DNA from: Bifidobacterium choerinum
Lineage (GTDB): Bacteria; Actinomycetota; Actinomycetes; Actinomycetales; Bifidobacteriaceae
Assembly: GCF_000741135.1 (NCBI RefSeq)
Contig: NZ_JGYU01000008.1
Span: 1 to 64,000, forward strand
Length of the DNA stretch: 64,000 nucleotides
Direction of reading: 5' to 3'
The position numbers and the translations under genes are program-made. Positions within the stretch are counted from its first letter, which is position 1. Every line of letters starts with the position of its first letter. A model generated the notes under the pieces. The model searched no databases. It was given only the letters and a program-made list of their open reading frames with translations, and had not been told where the DNA came from. Positions 34,311 to 42,632 of this stretch are shown here, piece after piece.

Positions 34311-36650
34311 TCAGTGCTGCTGCGCGTCGCGGCCGCGGATGCGGCGCATGCGCGGCTGTGCGGAGTCCTTCGCTCCGGTCAGCCGGTAGACGTCGAAGAC
34401 GCCGTCGATCTTGCGCACCGCCGACAGCAGCGTGTTCAGATGCTGCGGGTCGGCCATCTCGAAGCTGAACTGGCTCGTGGCGACGCGGTCCGAGCCGGTC
34501 GCGATCGAACCGGACAGGATGTTGACGCCGTGGTCGGAGAGCACGCGCGTCACGTCCGAAAGCAGATGCGGACGGTCAAGCGCCTCGACCTGGATGCGCA
34601 CCATGAACAGGCCCTTGTCGTTCGTCCACGACACTTCGACGACGCGTTCGGGTTCACGGTGTTTGAGGTTGATCATGTTGAGGCAGTCGACGCGGTGCAC
34701 CGAGACGCCCTCGTTGCGCGTGATGAAGCCGATGATGCTGTCGCCGGGCACCGGCATGCAACATTTGGCGAGCTTGACCCAGATGTCGGTGACTCCCTTG
34801 ACGGCGATGCCCGGGCCGGAGCCGGCGTGGCGGCGCTTGGGCACGCGCAGCGGCAGCACCTCCTCCTCCGCCTCCTCGGCGACCTCGTCGCTGCCGGCGT
34901 CCTTGACCAGATGGGAGATGACGTTCTGTGTCGAGACCTGCCCCTCGCCGATCGCCGCGTAGACCGCTTCGGCGTTCGGCAGGTTGAGGTCGTCGGCCAC
35001 GCCGACCATCGCCTCCGGCGTCAGCAGCGCGTTGACCGGCAGGTTGCGTTTGCGAATCGCGCGCGTCAGCTCGTCGCGGCCCTCCTCGATCGCCTCGGTG
35101 CGCCGCTCCTTGCTGAACCATTGGCGGATCTTGTTGCGGGCCTTCGGGCTTTTGACGAAGCTCAGCCAGTCGCGCGACGGGCCGGCCGTATCCGACTTGC
35201 TCGTGAGGACCTCAACGGTGTCGCCGTTCTCGAGCGTCGTGTCGAGCGGGACGAGACGCCCGTTGACGCGCGCGCCCATCGTGCGGTGACCCACCTCGGT
35301 GTGCACGGCGTACGCGAAGTCGACCGGCGTGGCGTCCGCCGGCAGCGAGACGATCTTGCCCTTCGGCGTGAACACGTACACTTCGGCCGAACCGAGGTCC
35401 TCCTTGAGTGAACCGAGGAACTCGTTCGAATCCGGCGTCTCGCTCGTCCAGTCGGCGAGCTGCTGGATCCATTTGAGGTTGTCGGCCTCCTCGAGCTCCT
35501 GCCTGCCGCGTTCGCGGTCCGCCTTGTCCGGCGTGCTCAGCGCGCGTCCGGCCTGCCCGTTCGCCTTGTACTTCCAGTGCGCGGCGATGCCGAACTCGGC
35601 GCGCCGGTGCATGTCCCACGTGCGGATCTGGATCTCGACCGGCTTGCCGCCGGGGCCGACGACCGTCGTGTGCAGGCTCTGGTACATGTTGAGCTTCGGC
35701 ATCGCGATGTAGTCCTTGAACCGGCCCGGCACCGGGCTCCAGCGCGCATGCACGGCGCCGAGCACGGCATAGCAGTCCTGGATTGTGTCGACGATGATGC
35801 GCACGCCGACGAGGTCGTAGATGTCGGAGAAATCATGGCCGCGCACGATCATCTTCTGATAGATCGAGAAGTAGTCCTTCGGTCGTCCGGTGACCATCGC
35901 GTGGATGTTGAGATCCCCCAGATCCTCGTTGATCTCGGCGATGATCTGCTTGAGGTAGACCTCGCGCTGGCCGGCGCGGTGCGCGACGAGCATGACGATT
36001 TCGTTGTAGATCTTCGGGTAGAGGACCTTGAAACTCAGCTCCTCGAGCTCCGTCTTGATCGCGTTCATGCCCAGACGGTTCGCGAGCGGCGCGTAGACGT
36101 CGAGCGTCTCGCGCGCCTTGCGTTGCGCGCTCGACGGCTTGACGTAGCGCCAGGTGCGCGCGTTGTGTACGCGGTCGGCGAGCTTGACGACGAGCACGCG
36201 CACGTCGCGGCTCATCGCGACGACCATCTTGCGGATCGTCTCCGCCTGCGCCGAGTCGCCGTAGTCCATCTTCGTCAGCTTCGTGACGCCGTCGACGAGC
36301 CCGGCCACCGTGTCGCCAAACTCGGCGCGGCATTCCTCGAGCGTGTAGTCGGTGTCCTCGACCGTGTCGTGCAGGAGGCCTGCTGCGACGACGAGCGGAC
36401 CCATGCCGAGGTCGGCGAGGATCTGCGCGACGGCGAGCGGGTGGATGATGTACGGCTCGCCGGATTTGCGGCGCTGCGTCGAATGCTGGCGTACGGCGCG
36501 CTGGTAGGCGCGCGAGAGGATCTCCATGTCCTCGTCCGGATGGTGCTGCCTGCAGATCGCCAGGATCGGGGCGAGCGGATCCAACGGATTGGCGCTGATT
36601 TCGCAGCCGAGCATGTTGGCCGGCTGCATCTCCTCGTCCACGTTCACCAT
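34311..36650 (-). CDS. relA: Bifunctional (p)ppGpp synthetase/hydrolase Rel
   Basis: The 779-residue protein has an HD hydrolase domain (His70, HD at 94-95 in GLLHDTVEDT), a synthetase domain with the RPKD motif at 256-259 (the RxKD type of bifunctional enzymes) and YQSLHTTV, a TGS domain (VYVFTPKGKIVSLPADATP), a zinc-finger/helical region with KCCMPVPGD and a C-terminal ACT domain. It sets ppGpp levels in starvation. The start MVNVDEE at 36650 follows GAGGAGAG; 16 upstream codons of the frame are unlikely to be used. Confidence 0.96.
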   Translation of the reverse strand: MVNVDEEMQPANMLGCEISANPLDPLAPILAICRQHHPDEDMEILSRAYQRAVRQHSTQRRKSGEPYIIHPLAVAQILADLGMGPLVVAAGLLHDTVEDTDYTLEECRAEFGDTVAGLVDGVTKLTKMDYGDSAQAETIRKMVVAMSRDVRVLVVKLADRVHNARTWRYVKPSSAQRKARETLDVYAPLANRLGMNAIKTELEELSFKVLYPKIYNEIVMLVAHRAGQREVYLKQIIAEINEDLGDLNIHAMVTGRPKDYFSIYQKMIVRGHDFSDIYDLVGVRIIVDTIQDCYAVLGAVHARWSPVPGRFKDYIAMPKLNMYQSLHTTVVGPGGKPVEIQIRTWDMHRRAEFGIAAHWKYKANGQAGRALSTPDKADRERGRQELEEADNLKWIQQLADWTSETPDSNEFLGSLKEDLGSAEVYVFTPKGKIVSLPADATPVDFAYAVHTEVGHRTMGARVNGRLVPLDTTLENGDTVEVLTSKSDTAGPSRDWLSFVKSPKARNKIRQWFSKERRTEAIEEGRDELTRAIRKRNLPVNALLTPEAMVGVADDLNLPNAEAVYAAIGEGQVSTQNVISHLVKDAGSDEVAEEAEEEVLPLRVPKRRHAGSGPGIAVKGVTDIWVKLAKCCMPVPGDSIIGFITRNEGVSVHRVDCLNMINLKHREPERVVEVSWTNDKGLFMVRIQVEALDRPHLLSDVTRVLSDHGVNILSGSIATGSDRVATSQFSFEMADPQHLNTLLSAVRKIDGVFDVYRLTGAKDSAQPRMRRIRGRDAQQH

Positions 36651-36736
36651 CGTCCACTCTCCTCTCGTATCGCCGCGCCGTCTTCCCACGGGCGTCATTT
36701 CATTCTACGCGCGGCGCGCCGGACGACGGCGCGTGT

Positions 36737-37207
36737 TCACATCCCCGTCGAACCGAAGCCGCGTTCCGCCCGGTCCGAACCGGGCAGCGCCGCGGCCGGC
36801 ACGAAGGTCGCCTCGACGTAGCGTTGGATGACGAGCTGCGCGATGCGGTCCCCCGGCTCGAAGACGGCGGTCTCATGGGCATCGAGGTTGATCAGCGGCA
36901 CCATGATCTCGCCACGGTATCCGGCGTCGATCGTGCCGGGCGCGTTGAGCACCGTCACGCCCCGTTTGACGGCCAGTCCCGAGCGCGGGTGCACGAGCGC
37001 CACGTATCCGGCCGGCAGCGCGATGCGCACGCCGGTGTGCACGAGCGCGCGCTCGAAGGGGCCGAGTTCCAGATGGTCGGTCGTGCTCAGGTCGGCGCCG
37101 GCATCACCGGCGTGCGCGTAGCGCAATTCGACAGGATGCCCCGGATCGACCGGGCAGACGAGCACTTCGGTGGATTCGGGCTCGTTGTAGGCGGAATCGA
37201 AGCTCAT
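36737..37207 (-). CDS. dut: dUTP diphosphatase (dUTPase)
   Basis: The 156-residue trimeric dUTPase has motif 1 AGADLSTT, motif 2 HPRSGLAVKRG, motif 3 NAPGTIDAGYRGEI, motif 4 GDRIAQLVIQR and motif 5 RAERGFGSTG. It removes dUTP and supplies dUMP. The ATG overlaps the stop of the upstream DUF4193 gene (TGATG), so the two are translationally coupled, a common actinobacterial arrangement. The upstream part of the open frame belongs to that overlap. Confidence 0.95.
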   Translation of the reverse strand: MSFDSAYNEPESTEVLVCPVDPGHPVELRYAHAGDAGADLSTTDHLELGPFERALVHTGVRIALPAGYVALVHPRSGLAVKRGVTVLNAPGTIDAGYRGEIMVPLINLDAHETAVFEPGDRIAQLVIQRYVEATFVPAAALPGSDRAERGFGSTGM

Positions 37208-37500
37208 CAGGCCACACACTCCTTGCACACCGGCTGGCCGTCGGGCGTCGTGTACGCGAGCTGGCTGCGGTGCTTGACGAGGAAGCATTCGGAGCAGATG
37301 AACTCGTCGCCCTGCATCGGGATGACGGTCACCGACGCGTCCTCGTTGCTCAGGTCGGCGCCTGGCAGCTCGTAGTCCTCGGCGATCGCGTTCTCGTCGT
37401 CGTCCATGTCGGTCGCGGAGTTCTGCGAGCTCTTGCCGAGCGCCTGCAGCGACTCCTCGTCCTCGTCCTTGTTGCGCGGGGAATCATAATCCTGTGCCAT
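37207..37500 (-). CDS. DUF4193 family protein with zinc-ribbon-like C-terminus
   Basis: The 97-residue acidic protein begins MAQDYDSPRNKDEDEESL and ends with two Cys pairs, CSECF and CKEC, separated by about 22 residues, typical of DUF4193. It is widespread in actinobacteria next to dut. AAAGGAATCGCT precedes the ATG. Its role is unknown; a metal-binding adaptor is a guess. Confidence 0.88.
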   Translation of the reverse strand: MAQDYDSPRNKDEDEESLQALGKSSQNSATDMDDDENAIAEDYELPGADLSNEDASVTVIPMQGDEFICSECFLVKHRSQLAYTTPDGQPVCKECVA

Positions 37501-37659
37501 AGCGATTCCTTTCATCGATTGATGGCGGCTTATCATTGCGACGCACCATACAATACATGGTTTTCCCCGCATAGGATACACGATGAGACCGTTACGCAAA
37601 ATCCGACATGTGGGGCACAATGGAAAGCGTTCACATTCTGGATGAAAGAGGTGTTGGCT

Positions 37660-38670
37660 ATGGCAGGTGACTCCTACCCGGTTGCACGATTCGATCACGT
37701 CACGAAGACCGGCCTGCTGGTGTTCGCCGTGGACGGCGCCTCCTTCGCCGTGGACGTCGACGAGACGCTCGAGCGCGCGCTTCTCGAGGCCAAGCAGCTC
37801 AAGGCGGAGCACCACGGCGAGGAGACGCCCGCGCAGCAGCGTACATTGCCGATCTCGCAGATCCAGACGCTCATCCGCGCCGGCATGGAACCCGATCAGG
37901 TCGCCGAACGCTATGGGCTGAGCCCGATCCTCGTACGCCGCTTCTCATCGGCCGTCGAATCGGAGAAAAGCTACGCGATCGAGCAGTTCCTGCGCGTCCC
38001 CGCACCCAAGGAGTCGCGGATGCGCGCACTCGGCGACGTCATCGAACGCACCTTCGCCGCGGCGCGGGTGCGGCGCGACGAGGTCGAGTGGAAGGCGACG
38101 CGGCGCGGTCTCGAGCCGTGGCGCATCACCGCCTCCTTCACGTCCGCCGGCCACCCGATCCATGCGGAATGGTCGTGGAACATGCATGACAATTCGGTCG
38201 TATGCATCAACAACGCCGCGCGCAAGCTCATCGGCGAGACGAACCCGACGACGGCCGCCGCGAACGGAGGCGACGACGTGCCCGACGACGCGATCCCCTC
38301 ATCGATCTCACTGCCCGGCGATTCGGCACGTTCCGCCCGCATCGAGCAGACGGTCGCCGCCTGGGGCCAGCCGCACAACGCCCCGGCAGATACGCCGGCA
38401 GCGCAACGGCCGGCCCCCGCCATCGACGTTCCGCTGCCGCAGCAGCCACAGGAGCCGAAGGACGCCGCGCAGCAGGCTCCGTCATCGCCGGCGCAATCCG
38501 ACGACGCATCCCCCGCCGCCGCAGGAGACGTCGCACATGACGTCGCGCACGACGACGCCGCGCACGACGAGACGCATCATGACGGCCCCAAACCCGAGCG
38601 CCGCACCGACCGCCACCGTCCCCCGGTCCCCAGCTGGGACGAGATCATGTTCGGCAAGCCGAAGGCCTAG
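37660..38670 (+). CDS. sepH: Septation protein SepH (DUF3071)
   Basis: The 336-residue protein has the conserved N-terminal DUF3071 domain (RFDHVTKTGLLVFAVDGASF, then a helix-turn-helix-like ISQIQTLIRAGMEPDQVAERYGLSPILVRRF and VEWKATRRG). In Streptomyces and mycobacteria SepH binds FtsZ and promotes its assembly. The C-terminal half is a disordered Pro/Ala/Gln linker ending in a His/Asp-rich segment (near 38527-38585) and the conserved short end RPPVPSWDEIMFG. ATG 37660 follows GAGGTG; an ATG at 37642 is possible. Confidence 0.88.
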   Translation: MAGDSYPVARFDHVTKTGLLVFAVDGASFAVDVDETLERALLEAKQLKAEHHGEETPAQQRTLPISQIQTLIRAGMEPDQVAERYGLSPILVRRFSSAVESEKSYAIEQFLRVPAPKESRMRALGDVIERTFAAARVRRDEVEWKATRRGLEPWRITASFTSAGHPIHAEWSWNMHDNSVVCINNAARKLIGETNPTTAAANGGDDVPDDAIPSSISLPGDSARSARIEQTVAAWGQPHNAPADTPAAQRPAPAIDVPLPQQPQEPKDAAQQAPSSPAQSDDASPAAAGDVAHDVAHDDAAHDETHHDGPKPERRTDRHRPPVPSWDEIMFGKPKA

Positions 38671-38741
38671 CCGAACCGAATGTCACCGCCGGCTCCCTTT
38701 TCGCAACCGCGTTCGATGCCGTCGGCGGTTTCGTTCCTGGC

Positions 38742-40010
38742 TCAGACCATGTCGATGATGCACGGGATGTCCATCTCGAGCATCGTCTGCGAACCGTGCA
38801 CGCCCGGCATCGCCATCGCGAGTTCGTTCTGCGTGCGCGAATAGACGATCGTCACGTCGTCGGCCGCCTCGACGACGAGGTCGCCGAGCACCTGCCTGGT
38901 CTCCTCGCTGACCGGCCCGTAGAATCCCGCGTCGATCGCCTCGTTCTTCGTGCGCACCCAGGCGAGTCCGTCGAGCCGCGCACGCCAGCGCGCGGCGAGC
39001 ATGTCCACGTCGGCGCCGTCGGCCGCATACACCATGACCGAGCGCGGTTCGCCGCCGATCATCCTCACGCCGTCGAGCAGCTGCGGTTCGGCGGCGACGT
39101 CGATCTGACGCTCCAGGTCGATCGCGACCATGCCGTGGTCGGCGACGACGACGATCACGGTGCCATGCGGTGCGAGCCTGCGCAACGTCTCCAGCTGTCC
39201 ATCGATCTTCTCGAGCGTCGTCGTCCACTGTTCGGAGCGCCACCCTTCGGCGTGGCCTGTCTTGTCGATGTCGCGCAGGTACAGATAGGTCAGTCCCGGC
39301 TCCTTCGCGCTGTCGGCGGCCGCGCGGACGCGGCCGAGCGGATTGTCCTTGCCGATGTAGTGCGCGCCGCGCAGCGCCGCGCGCGTCAGCGGCGACGCCA
39401 TGAAGCGCGTCAGACCGACGCTCGTGACGCGCACATCTTGCGCTGCGAGCTTCTCGAAGACGGTCTCGACGCGCTGCAGCTCCTCGGGATGCGGCGCGCC
39501 TCGGAACTGGATGAGCTGGCAGATCTCGTCGGTGAGCGGATTGCGCTGCGTGTATCCGGTCATCGACGTCAATCCCGGGCAGGTGCCGGTGCCGAAGGTC
39601 GCCATCGCCGCCGCCGTCGTGCTCGGCGAGCAGGTGGAGATCGGCCGGTCGTTCGCCGCGTCGTGCAGCAATGCGCGCAGATATGGCGCGTGCCCGAGGC
39701 TCATCTTGAGGTTCCAGAACCCCAGGCCGTCGACGAGCACGACGATTGCGCTGCGCGCCTCGGGGATGCCGAGCGCGGCGGCGAGCTCGGCGGGCTCTTT
39801 ATGCACGGCCGTCGTCGTCGGCGCGCCGATCGCCGCGCTCAGCGCCGGCAGCACCGACGACAGGTGCAGCGCTCCCCCGCGCGGCGCCGTGTCCGCCGGC
39901 GTGAACGGCGCGGGCACGTCGCAGCCTCGCATCTGGTCGATCGTGTCGCCGTACTGCGCGGTGGGCACGAATTGCAATAGGGTCGCCATATCCGGAACGT
40001 CGATGCTCAT
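38742..40010 (-). CDS. Nucleotide pyrophosphatase/phosphodiesterase-like protein (alkaline phosphatase superfamily)
   Basis: The 422-residue protein shows the NPP/alkaline-phosphatase pattern: IVVLVDGLGFWNL, the nucleophile segment PSTTAAAMATFGTG, YLRDIDKTGHAEGW and VVADHGMV, giving metal ligands Asp, Thr, Asp/His and Asp-His. Such enzymes split nucleotide diphosphates or phosphodiesters; no signal peptide is seen. ATG 40010 or 40019 are both possible; neither has ideal spacing. The convergent gap to sepH (about 70 nt) carries an imperfect CCGCCG/CGGCGG dyad. Confidence 0.8.
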   Translation of the reverse strand: MSIDVPDMATLLQFVPTAQYGDTIDQMRGCDVPAPFTPADTAPRGGALHLSSVLPALSAAIGAPTTTAVHKEPAELAAALGIPEARSAIVVLVDGLGFWNLKMSLGHAPYLRALLHDAANDRPISTCSPSTTAAAMATFGTGTCPGLTSMTGYTQRNPLTDEICQLIQFRGAPHPEELQRVETVFEKLAAQDVRVTSVGLTRFMASPLTRAALRGAHYIGKDNPLGRVRAAADSAKEPGLTYLYLRDIDKTGHAEGWRSEQWTTTLEKIDGQLETLRRLAPHGTVIVVVADHGMVAIDLERQIDVAAEPQLLDGVRMIGGEPRSVMVYAADGADVDMLAARWRARLDGLAWVRTKNEAIDAGFYGPVSEETRQVLGDLVVEAADDVTIVYSRTQNELAMAMPGVHGSQTMLEMDIPCIIDMV

Positions 40011-40141
40011 GGCCTCCATTCAAGCGCGGTTGCCGGACGCCGGTGGCCGCGGAACGGGCCCGGAGCCACCAACGCGCCCATAGCAGACACATGCGACGAC
40101 GATGGATGTACGATGTAAGAAACGTACGGGTTCACGTCATA

Positions 40142-40165
40142 ATCGTCACGGGGAATCATGACGAT
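40142..40165. promoter_or_regulatory. Inverted repeat in the 299-nt gap upstream of the LytTR gene
   Basis: ATCGTCA and TGACGAT are exact 7-nt arms separated by 10 nt. The gap (40011-40309) is AT-richer than its surroundings and also holds TATAAC at about 40244, a possible -10. No gene is seen in it. Confidence 0.3.
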
Positions 40166-40309
40166 ACATGCGTGGGGGCCGACATTTCTGACACGTCATC
40201 GGGAGCTTATGACATCGGGGCATGTCGGACGCATCCGGCGTTGTATAACGATTTCCGCTTATCGGTGCTAGTGGAGAAGGCTGGTGGGCACGAGCAGGAA
40301 AGGGAAATC

Positions 40310-41008
40310 ATGTACCGTATCGCGATTGTGGATGACGACGCCGGGCAATGCGCCGGCCTGCACGACATGCTCCGGGAACTCATTCCCGCGGAACTCGACT
40401 GCGGGATCGACATGTACGCCAGTCTGGGCGAACTCGACGGGCAGCAGGTGGACATCGTCTTCGCCGACATCTGCCTGGCGGACGGCGAGAACGCCATCGA
40501 GGAGGTGATGCAGCTGTTCTCCGACCGTCCGGCGGTCCAGGTGATCTACGTGACCGGGCACGTCGAATACTGCTCGGCCGTCTACGACACGCGTCATATC
40601 GGATTCCTCGTCAAGCCGGTGCGGCGTCAGGAGCTGGCCGACGCGTTCCACCGCGCGCTGAACCGGTTGTGCGACCTGCGCGAGCAGCCCTTCGCCGTGC
40701 GCTTCAACAATACCTCCTACGTCGTCAGGCCAGCGCAGGTCATGTATGTGGAGAGCAAGCTGCGCGTGGCCGTCTTCCACTGCGAGAACAACGGCACCGT
40801 GCGCACGTACATGAAGCTGTCCGACGTCGCCGAACGCCTGCCGTCGCGCTTCCACCGCTGCCATTCGAGCTATCTGGTGAACTTCGACTTCGTCAACGCG
40901 ATCACGAAGAACGACTTCGTGCTGACCGACGGCACGCATGTGCCGATCAGCCATCTCCGACCTCATCGATACCACGCTCCGCTCTCTGCCGTTCGTCACA
41001 ATCAGTAG
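40310..41008 (+). CDS. Response regulator with LytTR DNA-binding domain (orphan)
   Basis: The 232-residue protein combines a receiver domain (acidic pair in IVDDD, phospho-acceptor Asp53 in IVFADICL, Thr in VIYVTGHV, Lys in GFLVKPVRR) with a C-terminal LytTR domain (FAVRFNNTSYVVRPAQVMYVES, RFHRCHSSYLVN, LTDGTHVPIS). LytTR regulators usually control peptide-signalling, bacteriocin or virulence genes and are paired with an HPK10-type sensor kinase; none is adjacent. GGAAAGGGAAATC precedes the ATG. The end after HVPIS is atypical and could reflect recent change. G+C content falls in and after this gene. Confidence 0.88.
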   Translation: MYRIAIVDDDAGQCAGLHDMLRELIPAELDCGIDMYASLGELDGQQVDIVFADICLADGENAIEEVMQLFSDRPAVQVIYVTGHVEYCSAVYDTRHIGFLVKPVRRQELADAFHRALNRLCDLREQPFAVRFNNTSYVVRPAQVMYVESKLRVAVFHCENNGTVRTYMKLSDVAERLPSRFHRCHSSYLVNFDFVNAITKNDFVLTDGTHVPISHLRPHRYHAPLSAVRHNQ

Positions 41009-41182
41009 GGTCCACGATTGACCCTGTCGGCATCCACATTGCCAACACGACGGTCGCACATGTCGAGAGAAGTGAGAAATGGTCGACTACTCGTAAGAAA
41101 AAACACATCTCCGCTTCTCGGCAATCATCGTCTCGATACGGCATCCTATATGCCGAAGTACGATGTGCGACAAAGCGCAGAT

Positions 41183-41287
41183 GCACAATCGACCACAGAG
41201 CACAATCGGCCATGACGACACCGGCATCGAGGCATCTGAATAACGCATCAGATCTATGCCGCTCATATCACTGCACATGCACAATCA
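41183..41287 (+). repeat. Three GCACAATC direct repeats upstream of the small ORF
   Basis: GCACAATCG occurs at 41183-41191 and 41200-41208, and GCACAATCA at 41279-41287, all in the 298-nt gap between the LytTR gene and the 63-residue ORF. They could be regulator sites. I see no convincing gene in the rest of this gap. Confidence 0.35.
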
Positions 41288-41306
41288 GCCTGCGAAGGAC
41301 GACATA

Positions 41307-41498
41307 ATGAAGATATCGGAAGAAGAACCTCAGCACCAGAGCTCGTCGGCAAGCGGCATGAACGCATACGACGAGAATGCCGAATCAACACGCATCATCC
41401 GAATCGCCGATCTTTCCTGGCTCTTCGAGAAACGGAACAAGGAATACCACGCCGACGAGGAACCATTCGGAAACGCCGTGGGCACGGAATCGTTGTAG
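41307..41498 (+). CDS. Small acidic protein of unknown function next to LytTR regulator
   Basis: The 63-residue protein starts MKISEEEPQHQSS, has a charged middle, IIRIADLSWLFEKRNKEY, and ends GNAVGTESL. GAAGGACGACATA precedes the ATG. It has no Cys, no signal peptide and no membrane helix. Its base composition is near 50 percent G+C by eye, well below its neighbours. A regulatory or precursor peptide is possible but nothing in the sequence proves it; a remnant of a longer gene is also possible. Confidence 0.45.
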   Translation: MKISEEEPQHQSSSASGMNAYDENAESTRIIRIADLSWLFEKRNKEYHADEEPFGNAVGTESL

Positions 41499-41542
41499 AC
41501 ATCGACGCTGCTACAGGCGACACGGTACCGGCGCCCCGCCCC

Positions 41543-42565
41543 TCACTCCCTGCCGAGGTTGTTCGTGTTCTTGAAGCGGTGCACGAGCAGGTCGGCGATG
41601 ACGAACAACGCGAGCGCTGAGCAGCCGAGGATGATCCACGCCTTCGCGATATGCCAGTCGTTGTAGAGGTAGTCGTCGCTGTATTTGAAGCCGCCGCCGT
41701 CGAGCATCTCGTCCTTCATGCCGGACGGGCAGTAGGACAGGTCGTCGGGAAGCTTCGGCTTCCCGGCCGCGAGCGCCGAAGGATCGGCGGCCGCGTCGGT
41801 CGGCGCCGCGCTCGCCTGCGCGCTGCCGCCCGTCGCCCCGCCGGACGACGAGTTCTCGTCCTGCTCGGACGGGTCCTTGAGCGGCAGGCAGTTGAGGTCG
41901 CTCGTCGTGCCGAGCGCCTCCATGCCCCAACGGCTGATCATGCCGTAGGAGATCTTGTTGAGCACGCCCTTGAGTTCGAAGAGCATGCCGCAGAACACGA
42001 GTTCGACGATGAGGATGTACGGCGTGACCGACGTAGCCGTCTCGGCGCTTTTCATCAACGTGGAGACGACCATGCCGAGCGCGTCGGAGGCGTAGAACAG
42101 CAGCAGGAACGTGATGTAGTACTCCCAGTAGACGCCGCCCGGACCGCCGATCAGCGCGCCGCCCGACGGCGGCCGCGCGTCGTAGACGAGCGCGATGCCG
42201 GGGAAGCACAGGCACAGCACGGCGCTTTGGAACGCGCACAGCAAGAACTGCACGATCGCGTTCGCGAGCGTGAACGCGACCGGGTAGAGTCCGGCGGCGA
42301 GGTCGGCCTGCAGCACGGTGCGCTGTTTGACGACGACCTGCACCGAGTTGAACAGGCCGCCCCAGATGCAGGTGCACATCAGCAGGAACGCGACCGATTT
42401 CGTGGCCGTCTGCAGATGGAACACGTTGTCGCCGGCGACGGCGATGACGATCGCGACGCCCGCGATCGGGAACATCATCATGATGACGAGGCTTTTGCCT
42501 CCGCGGAACAATAGTTTGAACGCGACGTCCAAACAGTTCGCGAACTGCCTGAGCACCATCTTCAT
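41543..42565 (-). CDS. ABC-2 type permease, partner of the FHA-ABC ATPase
   Basis: The 340-residue protein has six hydrophobic segments: one before residue 45, a cluster in the middle (SVAFLLMCTCIWGGLF, AIVQFLLCAFQSAVLCLCF, YYITFLLLFYASDALGMVV, YILIVELVFCGMLFEL) and one near the end. A large Ser/Ala/Asp-rich external loop separates the last two, the layout of ABCG-type exporter membrane domains. GGGAG precedes ATG 42565. It lies 67 nt after the ATPase gene on the same strand and resembles the membrane half of mycobacterial Rv1747. Confidence 0.85.
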   Translation of the reverse strand: MKMVLRQFANCLDVAFKLLFRGGKSLVIMMMFPIAGVAIVIAVAGDNVFHLQTATKSVAFLLMCTCIWGGLFNSVQVVVKQRTVLQADLAAGLYPVAFTLANAIVQFLLCAFQSAVLCLCFPGIALVYDARPPSGGALIGGPGGVYWEYYITFLLLFYASDALGMVVSTLMKSAETATSVTPYILIVELVFCGMLFELKGVLNKISYGMISRWGMEALGTTSDLNCLPLKDPSEQDENSSSGGATGGSAQASAAPTDAAADPSALAAGKPKLPDDLSYCPSGMKDEMLDGGGFKYSDDYLYNDWHIAKAWIILGCSALALFVIADLLVHRFKNTNNLGRE

Positions 42566-42632
42566 CGTTGCACTCCCCTGCTCTCTGCTCTCATACGCTC
42601 TCGTTGTTCGTCCCGGCCGCCCACGCGCCGTC

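Noticed and set aside
40960..41008. Frameshift at the C-terminus of the LytTR protein
   Set aside because: The end after HVPIS is atypical but neither alternative frame gives a clear family match; left as an oddity.
41018..41215. 65-residue frame starting with TTG after the LytTR gene
   Set aside because: No ribosome site, no similarity seen, and the composition looks non-coding.
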